Assembly (NCBI GenBank): GCA_930367205.1
Contig: OV884013.1
Location: 86,305,333 to 86,369,332 of the forward strand
Source: Acanthosoma haemorrhoidale
Lineage: Eukaryota; Arthropoda; Insecta; Hemiptera; Acanthosomatidae
DNA: 64,000 nucleotides
Direction: 5' to 3'
Both the position numbers and the translations under genes were made by a program. Below, piece by piece: positions 1-11,559 of the stretch. A model generated the notes under the pieces. The model did no database searches and was not told where the DNA came from. It saw only the letters and a program-made list of their open reading frames with translations. Numbering within the stretch: position 1 is the first letter of the stretch; each line of letters opens with the position of its first letter.

Positions 1-3000
1 CTCTTGTTGTTAATAGTTAGTTTAAAAAATTTGTCCAGGAGTAAAAGATGTATTATCCATTTGGAGGTGTTGTGAGGGCTCCATGTGAGTCTCTTGTCTA
101 ATGTAAGTCTTAGACAGGTGGTCTTGGATTTAGTGAGAGTTGATTGTTTCAATGGGAAAACTGCAGGACTGGAAGAACTTTGGAGGGTGAATTTTTTAGT
201 TATCACATTGAATCTGCATTTGGAAAGCCTAAGTACCAAAAGGACAGGGTGTCCCTTCAGCGATCATGAAGTGAGGATGGGGAAGTAATACTAAACCATC
301 ATTAATGGATTTATTGGGTTATGTAACTATTTACTATATGGTCTTGGAACAAAACACTGATATGCCATAACACCGTCTCTGTTGTAGACTATTAATAGAC
401 TTAAAACTGCGTAGATCTGGGTTTGATTACTGGCTTCCCGGAGGATGTTACTTGGGGATGATTGTGGCCGGGGTTTACTCGGTCTCTTGAGGGCGAAAAG
501 AAATAGATAAATCGATCTAAGAAACCAAAAATTAAGGTTGAGAGCCTACCAAACATCCTAACGCCAGCTATCAACTACCTACCACAGCGGTAGCGATCTC
601 TGTCGGGCATAATTCTTCATGGCATTGCGGCATAGATTTAATTTAAAAATATTTAGCGCCCTTAACTATCGAGCCCGAGGATCTACTTTCATTTATGTCT
701 GGGGAAATTATCTTCCGATAAATCCTGTGATGTATGTTTGTTCTCCTATAGTGTACGTAAAACTTATTAAATCGAGCTGAAATTTTAAAAGAATATGTCA
801 CAGCAGCAAAAATAAATGCAATTGAGCTTCAGTTTAAAATACACTAACGGGAAATATGTGAAAAAAATTATCGTGAAAAAAGATATGTCCTTTTCGTTAA
901 CGCTTAAGATTTAAAGTTCTGATGACCGTTAAGAACTCTTAAAAACAATTGTGTGAGACAAATTTCAAAAATATTTTAAAAAATAAAGTTTTGAGAGCCA
1001 AAATAGAAATGGCTTATGTAATACGTTCGAAGCCAGAGTTAATGTAGTTTTTATTTTCTGAAAAGGTTATTTCAAGTGACCGAGATCGTTTTTAAATTAA
1101 AATGATACAAAATAGTGAGTTTTCCATTATCGTTTAATAAGTATTTTAGGAACTGACGTGGAGACTATGACCCTCAATTAACATCTCTTGACATTGTTCC
1201 TTCAATTTCTACCTTCATTTAGTTTAGATATTAACTAAAAATAACACTTAGTCCATAATTTATGTAAAGAATACGATATTACAAGCAAGAAACCTTTAGC
1301 CAGTGTGATCAGGTCCTCGTGTGCTTTTAACTGCTTGCCAGTTAAAACATTTTTGTGTTTTTGTTGCGATTCAGTTGCCACCTTAAGGTCCTATATAAGA
1401 TTAGTACCAATTGGATTTTTAAAACTTGAATTCCTTACAACCATAATGAGGATTGGTACTTGCTACAAGCAATAAAAAAAAAAATCGCTAAATCCTAGTA
1501 AATAAATTCATAGAATTCTCTGAATACAGGTATACACGCACTTTCATGGCTCTCAGACGTTTATAAAGAGTCAGGTAATAAAATTAAATCTATTTAAAGG
1601 TATGTTTGCGCTGGAAATGGCCGCGTTAGCGGTTGGTAGTGACTGCTGACATTTCACTACCTGCTGGTTAGAGGGAAATCAAGGCATGCAGTACTCAATT
1701 TTCTATGAATCAAAGGGGCGTATTTCGTTGGAACTGCTCGGCCGTGCACTGCTTAACTGTCCACAGAAAACCGCTACTGCCGACAGTTCCAGCGAAAACG
1801 TACCCCAACAAACTCTTAACCTCACTTCAACGTGTTACAGATTAGGAAGAAAATGCAAGCTGAGATTTATCAACTTAATGAGAGTTTCGATGAAGCACAA
1901 GGAAGAATTAGAAGCATCCAGTCTCATGTAAATTATCTTAAGACTTCCTCTTTGTGAACTCCTGCTCTGGCGTTTAAGTGAAAGTTACTACGGAACTTAC
2001 TAATGGGCTGGCATGCCAATGTTTTACCTGTTTTAAATTTTGAAAATAAAGATTTCTCAATGAATTTATTTTGCTGTAGATCACTTTTAGACTATTATTT
2101 AAAAATCAATCATATATGTAGATTGAAAGGAAAGAAACTATTCAGGATCTCTGAAAGCGACCTTTTTGATCCTCCCAGTAAATATTTTAGAATTTGAATT
2201 TTGTTTCCCACAGACTTGCGGTTATTATATCTAAACCAAAACATTTAAAGCTAAGCCCAAAGGATTGTTAAATATCTCTTAACATTTCAATCGATTGGGT
2301 CAGTTTTAAGGCTGCCATCGTAGAACATAGCTACAGGCATTGGTTTATCCAGGGGGGATCAGGTAGATATACCCCCTCCACCTAAATTTATGAAAAATAT
2401 GTTTTTCATACCCACCAACATAAGGTTGGTATTTTGAGCAGTACAATAATAAAGTAACAATCGGTGTACGAAATAACAAAGCATTAAAATCACTCAAATA
2501 ATTTAGAAATTCAAAGAACCTCCGGGAAATTCAATCACTAATAAAGTTAATAATATTTTGTAAAAAAGTTTTTTCACAAAAAATAACGGAAAATTTGAAT
2601 AGTGTAAAGGTTTTTATATTTTGATTCAATTTTCATGATTTTCCTTAAAAAAAACTTTCGGTTTGCCAATTTGGCGATTGAAAACACTACTGGTTGGTGG
2701 GAATTTTGAACCAAAAAATTTTGGTGGGAATTTCAAGTATAATAAATAGATCCGTCGTAATCAGTTTTCTTCTTTAAAAAAGCTGTGTACGCTCCTGCAT
2801 ACAGACGTGAAACGATCGATCCATAGCTGTTTGCAAGTAGAACCTCTACCTTAGGCCTTGGAAAAAAAAAATGAAAATCTTTTAGTGACATTTTCATAAA
2901 TACATTTAGCAGTTAGAAGTGCCAATATTTCCTATCCTACCATTCTTGCTTGTTGTGGTTAGAATATAACATGGTTTCCAGGAGACTCATTTTAGCGGAA

Positions 3001-4018
3001 TGTCATTTCTTCCATTGGTTACGACCCCTAACTCCTCGTCAGATCTGAGGAGATATCTGTGTCGGTATCAGGGTCATCCGAGTCGGTGAACCACCGAACC
3101 ACGAGTAATTGCCAACAGTCTATTCCTCCAATTCTCATTCAAAATATCACTTTCTACTTCCTCTTTATCGCTGCCATTGTCCTAAATTTTCAATTCCTTG
3201 GCAAGGTCCGACAAAAGTTGGATTAATGATCAGTGAATTATTTGCGCCTCGTCTATTTTAGTGAAAGACATTAAAACGAAAATCATTAGGCACCTTTTTG
3301 TTTTAAGTCGATATAACTTGTGTCTTCCAGTGACGTCATAGGGTGGATCCTACTTGGATTTCATACCAACCTTGCTTTTGCGATTGATTTCAATTAAATT
3401 CCTTATTAGCGATTATATTATTAGTATTACTATATTATGCACATTATTTGTGTATTAAAGACGAGGTAAAATATGGAAAGCTCGAATTTTTTTTTATAGG
3501 AAATTTTTATAGGAAAAATACCTTTTCAAAACAATATTACAATATTATTAAAGTACAGTAGTGAAAAAAACAGTACTGACCTACAAACAAAATGACACCT
3601 GGTCTCAGTATATAGCCCCCCTCTCACCCCTGTATATGTTTTGTTATTAAGTAAAGTGAAGTATGTGAAAAATACTGGGCCCTATATCTATTAATTATTA
3701 TCTGGCCGCTTCTCTGTGATTCTTTTAAGTATTCACTGCCCAGAAGCTATTTAATATTGAATTTTCTTACTTTCTACTATGTTTGAGAGAGAACACCTTA
3801 AATGTGGCAATGCAAAAATAATTTCAAAATTGTCCAAAAAATATAATATATACTAGTAATAGAAGTCATGTATTTAAAGTTGTCACAGCGAATATGCTCT
3901 TCTTTTGCCAATATTTTAGTTAATAAGATTTTTCTATTTTTTATTTAACTTAGTTCAAAATTGATGTAAATTTCATTAGGTGAGGGTTGAAGTAAAAGTA
4001 CTCAAATGCAGCACAACA
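1..4018. other. AT-rich intergenic DNA, nothing recognised
   Basis: About 4 kb with only short chance reading frames. A slightly GC-richer patch at about 1600-1930 carries an 81-codon frame, but it shows no recognised domain and no convincing splice sites. I see no gene, RNA gene or clear repeat here. Confidence 0.6.
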
Positions 4019-4024
4019 TTTATT
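4019..4024 (-). terminator. Candidate polyadenylation signal (AATAAA on minus strand)
   Basis: AATAAA read on the minus strand, about 165 bases past the stop codon of the minus-strand exon ending at 4190. A second AATAAA at 4141-4146 lies only about 45 bases past the stop. Either could serve that transcript. Confidence 0.45.
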
Positions 4025-4189
4025 TTTACGTCTTGTCAAAATATTTTAACTGCAACATTATATTTTACATAGTTTTATGTATAAATCAAATGTTCATAGC
4101 CTTAATATTAAACTAAGTCGGAAAACTGTTTCAATTTAAATTTATTCAGGTTCTTATATTTGAGCTGTTCCGTCCAATGTCACTAAATA

Positions 4190-4762
4190 CTAACATTTAA
4201 CCCTTTTTATCTCTTGTTCGACTGTACCCTTGAGGGTTTGAGGAATGCCAATGCAGTTGTCAAAATCGTGCCTCATATCTCGGGAGACTACAACGGAGGT
4301 ATGGACGAAGGGCACGGTTTCATTCTTGAACTGTTCCATCCGCTCTTTAAGAGACCTTAAGTTCTGGTTGTAGCATGGCACCATCATGGAGAACTCACCG
4401 TTGGGGCAGTCTAGGATTTTGCTTCCAAACGCACCTACAACTTTTGTGATGTTGTTCAGATACCCCGCCCCTTTCACGGCCAACTCCGAACCGAAGTTCA
4501 TATCGTCCGTCAGGTTGACACAGCTGTCGAAGTTCCATTTCTCGAAGGCTGCCCAATGGCTCTTCAACTCCTCGCTCCGGCATTTTTCCGGGATCTGCTC
4601 TATCCTGTTCCTCACTTCTCTCTTTTCAATTTCTAACTCTTTGTTTCTTGTTTCGTATTCGTTTATGCTCGCTTGAAGCTTTTCGGTTGCTTGTGCGATG
4701 GGTCTTACCAATGGGGAAAGGAAGTATCCAGCCTGCTTTTCTAACCAAGTTCCTTTTGCTTC
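4190..4762 (-). CDS. Terminal exon of an unrecognised, probably secreted insect protein
   Basis: A minus-strand open exon of 190 codons plus stop. It is preceded by a good acceptor (polypyrimidine, then CCCTAG) placing the exon start at 4762, so it is a 3'-terminal exon and the start codon lies upstream. The first third (about residues 10-60 of the exon) is charged and likely coiled coil, with the run NKELEIEKREVRNRIEQI. The remainder has five cysteines (in EKCRSE, FDSCVN, LDCPNG, VPCYNQ and DNCIGI) plus a C-terminal Cys, and possible N-glycosylation sites NLT, NIT and NET, which suggests passage through the secretory pathway. I recognise no named domain. The exon is GC-richer than its surroundings, supporting real coding. 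I did not find the upstream exons; they should lie to the right on this strand, possibly interleaved with the ZP gene's upstream region. Confidence 0.7.
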   Translation of the reverse strand, partial: EAKGTWLEKQAGYFLSPLVRPIAQATEKLQASINEYETRNKELEIEKREVRNRIEQIPEKCRSEELKSHWAAFEKWNFDSCVNLTDDMNFGSELAVKGAGYLNNITKVVGAFGSKILDCPNGEFSMMVPCYNQNLRSLKERMEQFKNETVPFVHTSVVVSRDMRHDFDNCIGIPQTLKGTVEQEIKRVKC

Positions 4763-7700
4763 CTAGGGGAAATAAAAAAAGAAAAACAAATATATTAATT
4801 AATTAAAAAAAAACATTACAAGATTTGTTTAAGATTGTGTAAATTGGACACTGATTACAATGATCCCTATTAACTTGAATATTGTCCACATGAGGAGAAA
4901 ATATAAATGTTTGCAATTAAGTCTACCATGGTTTCAAACTGGAAACGATACCTTCCTTTAGTAGTCTTTGTATCACAACAGGCAGTATCGAGAGAATGGT
5001 ACGTCTTTGTATTTCAATCAAAGAATGGATATAACGTATAAGCAAGTAACATAGCTGATTGCAAAACAGGATAAGAACGGATTTGGTTCGATTCTCACAT
5101 AATAGAGCAGATTTTATGGTCCCTTAAAATATCAGCCAATGTCATAAACTCTGCTTGAAATAAATATTGGTAACCAGTAGATTATTCAGACCTAACCTGA
5201 AAACATAATGGCGTAAACCTATCTTTCATTTTTAAAAAAGACAAAAATCAAAAATAATGAAATTATTTGTTCTCCTGTCACTTAAATTACATTGAGCGTA
5301 AAATGTTGATAGGGTAAAAAAACTATTACGATTGCCTTGGTATGGGTGGTTTGTGTGGGGTCTAAAATATAAAACCCAAAAATGGATCATAATTTTTAAT
5401 CCCAAATTGTGTCTAAGCAGTGATGAGAAGGACTGACTTTTGACAATTTTATTTTTTCGCATAATTTGCTTCATATTTTAACCTGGGCAGCACGATCAGA
5501 GGGATTGTGGGATATACCTTTGACATTTTAGTTAAATTGTACCATTTCACCATTCAGTGGTCGTAAGAATCGTGATAAGTATGAAAAACAAAAACACAGC
5601 CATAAAGATGAAACAGGAATTCTCAGCAAACGTACGTTGAGTTTTGGGAGAAGTCCAATAAACCCCTCCATTATATTTATTCATAAAGTTGTCTACATTT
5701 CACTAAATTCAGGGATATTCAGTACTCCACTAATGAAACGTACTTAAAAGTTCTGAACAATTGATTTGTCAGTTAATGAAATACACAGGATTGGTAACTA
5801 TCAAATATCAATTTTATAAAAACTAAAGAACCACCGCGTGATACAATATTTCTAAGATTATTAGATCACACTATTGCAGTGTTTTTCAATAACTGACCAA
5901 TTAGTTCTTTAACGCTTTTAATGAGAGTTATGGGTCATTTGTGAGGTACTGAAGGTGTCTGAAGTTGTCAAAACGAGTGAATTGGCTGGAGAGACGACAC
6001 TTTGATTTAATCGTTCCAAAATACCCAAACCTTTTTTTATTAATTGAGACTTTACCATGAAAAAATAATGGTTAGTGAAAATGCTAAATCCAACCACGGG
6101 AGCTTAAAAAGACCTAGAAGACTACACCCGAGAATGGGATAAAGATGCTGTTTGGAGTGGTTGTAGCTTAGAAACAGTAAACACAGTATAATTAATGTAT
6201 TTTTCAAATTCATTAAAGTTCAATACAAAATTTAGAGTTTACATGCCAACTTATGACGGGTTTTTTTTATTTTTCTCATAATTGCCAACTTCCCAAAATA
6301 GAATATGCCCCTATTAAATACGTGATAAACCAACAAATTTACTGCTTTTGAGTACAGTTTTAAGAGTTCATATTGATTAGATAAGTTTCACCATATCTTT
6401 GTATTACGTACACACATGTAGATGTAGTTGAATGCTCCGAATTACTGGGGGGGAGTACCTGTTTCAAAGCAAAACCTCACCCTACGCGCTCAACAACATG
6501 CATTTCTTTATCATTGAGAAATATGGAAGTGATATGGCCTGTGCCACTTCACAGAAGTCAAAATTTTATCCTAACTCGTGGTCTTCTAGCTCTTGCTAGA
6601 CAACAAAAATGACTCCTGAGAAAAAACAATCCCGTGATTGACCGATACATATATTTATCAAACCTGATTCAATTGACATAGTTTATCCAGTATTATCAGT
6701 GATATATTTTTATCGCCAATGAAGCGGCTCTGATAAGGATTTCAAGAGTAAGCGATATCAAACACTGTAATTCACAACTCTTTTAATACATTTTACACTT
6801 ATTTTTTACTAACACATTTTTTTATTAGACCTGTCTGTATATAAGGGAGTAAATCCTTTCTTAAAACGGGCTTTATGGAATGAAGCCAGTGAGAAATAGA
6901 GTCAATATTTTACGATATAATAAAGCAAATTTTTTACTACAAACTTAAAGCAGGTTAGCTTGTTTTCCTTAAAATTTTGGAAATGTGAAGATTGTCTGTA
7001 TTAAAGCCCCCAGAAATAAAGGTTTATATATTTTTTTAAATTCGAGTTTACGCTTTTATGAATAATATTGTTTATACCTCTAATTTTCATCATATTAAGG
7101 GAAATGAGGATATTGAATTTGAAATGGCAGAAACCCGATATATTCTGGTTATAATTTTGTGCGTAACATGCACAATATAGATTTTTTATGTGAGAGAGGA
7201 GTTATTCATACAATTAAATAAAATGTTTAATGAGTCCTCTTAATCGTGGCTTTATCTGCTAGGTATGCCTTAAATTCATTTTCAAATATTTTACTTAAAA
7301 CTCATTCCAACATTCTTGTTTTCTTATTTTGATTTATTGTGAATTAAATGTCTTGTCACAGGCATTGAACATTGGCTCTATCTAGTCCAAGGGGTTATAC
7401 CAAACGTTACAGTGATAATATTTCAAAAATGGTCTAATAATTAAATTAAAACTATGATATAGCAACAAATATGAAACTTTAGGTTAAAAAACAGAAACAA
7501 GACCATTTGAATACCTTGCAGCATACCTAGGACTAAGCTATTTTAATATCGCTGTTTTAATGCTACTATTACCTGAAGAAACAACGAGATTCCAAAAATG
7601 AGTAAAATTCGTGGAATCATGTTTTTTGAGGCAGGTGAGGTACAACTCCTACTCTTGCTTAGGAGAAACTGATTCGGCCACCAAAGAGATAACATATCTC

Positions 7701-8599
7701 AGAGCACTTATGCCGAGTACCCGTATGAGTTTTTTTTTGTTTATTTCTTATATTAATGGAAACATAACTTCAATTTTCGGTTTTGACTGTGTGAGTGTCG
7801 GTGTTCAGAACTTAGTCAAACACTAACGACTTTTTTTGAATATAATTTTTTTTTTTAATTGGAATTATTCAAAACTTCCTAACCCAACATCACAAGGAAA
7901 TATTCAAATTGGCAATTTATTTAAACAATACTTTGTGAAAAATCTATAATTTATTGTTTTTGCGTTACACACTTTAAATGTGTTCTTAACTAGGAGGACC
8001 GAATTTGAACTTTATATTTTAAATCGCTCTTGAGTTTCTCGTCTTACTTAGGCAGAGACGATAGGAGCATATTGGTATAGAGATTACCAGAAACCACTTT
8101 TTTTCTAGCTAATTGATTTTCGCATTTTAAGATATTATTTTTTTTCTACTTGATTGAAGAAACATTAAAGTTGAAGTTGAAGCACATATATTGCAGAAAA
8201 TAAAGTTTTGTGAGTAAATAATTAAAATCATTCGTTTCATGTTGTTCTAGATTTGAATGGATTTGGTTTTACCCAAATTTTTGATATTACAGTTTGTTTG
8301 TTTTTGTAAAAAAGGCTCAAAAGACTATTATGGTTTAAAAAATTCAATAAATTATGTTTATTAAAAATTAAAAATAATTATTTCACAATAATATAATATG
8401 TACTGTCAAGGATTTTCCTCATTTTCGTGGTTCATTTCGTTAATGTATATTTCTCAAAATCATTCCAGTTCATAATTGATGTTAAAAGAAAAACAAGTGG
8501 TAAAAAAGGCATGGCTAATGATCCAAAGATCAATGTGCTATCAAATCACTTTATTTGAAGTGCTATTTTCAAAACTCTTTTGGGAGTAGCGTCAAAGGT
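4763..8599. other. AT-rich non-coding DNA
   Basis: About 3.8 kb with short chance frames and homopolymer runs. It must contain upstream exon(s) or an intron of the minus-strand gene ending at 4190, but I could not place any. No repeat family recognised. Confidence 0.5.
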
Positions 8600-8798
8600 G
8601 TGCAGTAACAATAGTTCCAGCCGAGCAGACAGACAGACGACAAAACTATCGAATTTCCACGGACCCAGACGCCGGGAGGGGCGTCCTTGGGCCCGGGTTT
8701 CCCTTTCCCCGAACAAGGAGGCCAGCAGGTCATCAGAGGCCGGCACCGTTAAAGCACAGCTCAGTGTCTCTTGGCCACTCTGAGCAGCAACTTGTCAG
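8600..8798 (+). promoter_or_regulatory. GC-rich promoter-like island with candidate untranslated first exon of the ZP gene
   Basis: The region about 8600-9000 is strikingly GC- and CpG-rich inside very AT-rich flanks. The stretch ends at 8798 in TTGTCAG followed by GTAGGT, a strong splice donor. The next plausible partner is the acceptor at 17131-17132 (TTGTTGACAG) only eight bases before the ZP protein start codon, so a non-coding first exon spliced over 8.3 kb is a reasonable model. The transcription start was not located: a TCAGT initiator-like motif sits at 8761, without a clear downstream element. GC-richness continues to about 8995. An alternative is the promoter of the minus-strand gene ending at 4190. 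Inferred, not proven. Confidence 0.4.
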
Positions 8799-9500
8799 GT
8801 AGGTCTTCATCATCTCCTCTTATGTTCAGCCTGCATGTATCCCTGTGATCGCGGTGAGCTGTGTACGCCGGACTGTATGTTCGGGATCGATCACCCTACC
8901 TAAGCATATTGCGTGAACTTGCCCTGTTTGTCCCTCGGCTGTCAGTGGGTCACTGCCGGGCCGGAAGCGGACCTGGGCGGGGCGCCGGCAAGTGGACCAC
9001 ATCAACAATACTTAACATGTAATGAGATGGTAAATGTAAAGTGCCATTGTTTATCCATTCAACTGGAAAACGTTTATTATTTGTATTGGTCATTCCTGTC
9101 CACTAAAAAAACCCATAAATAAATTATTACCATTATTGTACTCACTAGCTAGAGAATATTTTTTCTGTACAGAAATTTCATATACAAATTAACCTGTATC
9201 TTTTTTTTTTTAAACTAGAAACCTATGTTTTCAACCCTCTGTATTTTTACGACTTATTGAGTTTAAAATGTGTAGAACTCGAAGAAGCATGATATTTTGC
9301 TTAGTAATTACATTTGATACCCAAATGAAGTTAAAAAATAAAAATAACCTCATAAATAATAACGAAGAGTCTTTCGTCTATTTCTCGAATAAAAAGTTTC
9401 TCGATCACTTGGGGAAGGTATTTAATAAAATACATGTGTTGGGGCTGCAATCATAATAAGCCATTAAAAACCTCATTAAAATAGTTTCTGCAGCCAAAAG

Positions 9501-9588
9501 CGAACCCTTTTACATGTAACATGTTACGAACCCCTTTACATGTTACATGTTACGAACCCCTTTACATGTTACATGTTACGAACCCCTT
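9501..9588. repeat. 26-bp tandem repeat, about 3.4 copies
   Basis: The unit begins CGAACCCC and contains ACATGTTACATGTTA. Copies start at 9501, 9527, 9553 and 9579 (the last partial). Copies two and three are identical; the first differs at two positions. Each unit carries overlapping ACATGT palindromes. Confidence 0.9.
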
Positions 9589-11535
9589 GGCTTAAATGTA
9601 AATGTATCTACAATAATATCTACCATTCTATCCGCTATACCTATGTGGTTATTTAATAAATTTAATTCCAATTGAACTGCAATTGAATGTTGATAATGTT
9701 TCATACACTGGTCGTATTACATTGTGTAAACATATAATATGGTTTAAACGTATCAGTGTAATTATTCTCATTAATTTAAATGTATACAATCCACTGATAT
9801 AAGCATTTATATCTAACGGTATATGTACTTTTAGATGACTTAATCTCGTACCCACCCATACATAATAGAGTGGCTTCACAAACATTCCTAATTATTTTAT
9901 GTGTTGTTTTTCTGCTGTCAGAGTTATGTTTTTCAGGCTACTTCAAGATCGTTCTTATCTCCCCATGGGTTGGTCCATGATATCCTCTCCGTCATAAAGT
10001 TTCTCAACAGCTCTGGAAATCCTACTGCCATCACATGCCCTTTCATGAACTCAGAATGATAAATGGGACTCACTGTGAAGCTGGGGAATTTCCTGTTTTT
10101 GTGGGAACATGCATTTTTTTTTCGGAGTAACGCGATAATCCTTCTTACGGTCTTGTTTAAAATCGCAATACGTTCTGCTGATGCATATACTCCCATATCA
10201 CGTTGTTGAGGAAGAGCAGAACTGTTCTTCAAGGCCTATACGTTCCTCAAGAGCTGCTCATAGTGGTACTTCCCGCAACAGCGTCCGATAATCCGTCATA
10301 CTTTCACCGGGGTTCAGCTTTTTTCGAAGCTCAGGGAGGAATTTTCTTCCCATTAACTCTTCTCATTCAGATATTCGTGCTAAGACAAAATCGAACAGGG
10401 TTTTTATAAGACAATTCTAGGGTAATCTTACGAGTTGTGGCTAGGGTAACGGCTGGTACCACCCTAAATCTAAGTTAAATTTTGGCTTAATTGTTTCCTT
10501 GCTAGCAATAGGTGAGTAGGTATATTACAATATATTCCTTCCATGATATGATAAGTTGCATTTCGACATCATTACCTTTTTTCTGATAATCAATCTAGCT
10601 CGACGTAACGTATAGGTTTTTTTCATTTTGAAGAAATCATGGCGTTTCTCTCCTTCAACCAGAAGAAAAAAAACCATCAGGTGCAGGCTACTTCAACATC
10701 TCTAGGACTGCTCCTGAGGACGGGCATTCAAGATATTACTTAGGCATTTAATTGCAGCATGGAATAACATATCAAAGATCCGTTTTGAATATAAAGAAAT
10801 GAGAGTGCGACCACAGTTAAAAGATAATTGTCAGAATAGAATTAAAAAGAAAGTTTCATTTATTTTTTGCTAAACAAAATGAGTACATGCCACTAAAAAA
10901 GTCAGCAAGTAAATATTGGATGTTGAATACCTTGCCAGAAATTTCTGTTATTTTAGTTTTTCAGGCTGTAAATACTCCTCTTGAGTAGAACCTATCAAAC
11001 GTTCCACGGTGAACGTTTTAGGTTCGGGCCGTCAGGATTCAGATAATGCTGAAATCGAAGCTATTCTTAACCTAACCTATGAAATCGGTAATAACAGCTG
11101 AAGCATCTCATGAACAAGAAATTAAGATGAATCCTGATCTTCGACTCGATCGTGTTCAAGATCTGAAGCAGAGCAAGGCAAGAATATTAAGGTTAGTAGC
11201 TGGCATAGGTGAAGGCCTATTATAGCTAGAATCAGGAATCGGTGGTTAGGATGAATCTAGCATAGACAAAGAATGCGGGCTTCTATCCTAATTAGTGTGT
11301 CTGAATTTTCATCTGACGAATCGAAGTTCTAGCTATATATTCTATTATTAGATTTGGTTAATATGCTGTAATTTCTGCGTTGAGCCAAATATATTCCAAA
11401 TTGTAAAATTTAAACTACATCTTAAGTACATCTCAATATTTCTTATAGATTTCCTAGGGTCATAAACCCCTAGCATCATAGCGTCATCAAGTTAAATTTC
11501 TACTTTGTATTGAACACAATATTAACGATGGGTTA

Positions 11536-11559
11536 ATATATATATATATATATATATAT
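11536..11559. repeat. (AT)12 microsatellite
   Basis: Uninterrupted AT dinucleotide run in AT-rich DNA. A similar but shorter run lies at 16885-16903. Confidence 0.9.

Noticed and set aside
4386..4676. 96-codon plus-strand frame
   Set aside because: Shadow of the minus-strand coding exon at 4190-4762.
5085..5100. GGTTCGATTC resembling a tRNA T-arm
   Set aside because: No acceptor, D or anticodon arms fit around it.
9933..10232. 99-codon minus-strand frame starting MKNSSALPQQRD
   Set aside because: No recognised domain, no clear splice sites or promoter, and the sequence around it looks like old repeat DNA.
11059..11070. TAACCTAACCT resembling insect telomere repeat
   Set aside because: Only two units; not an array.
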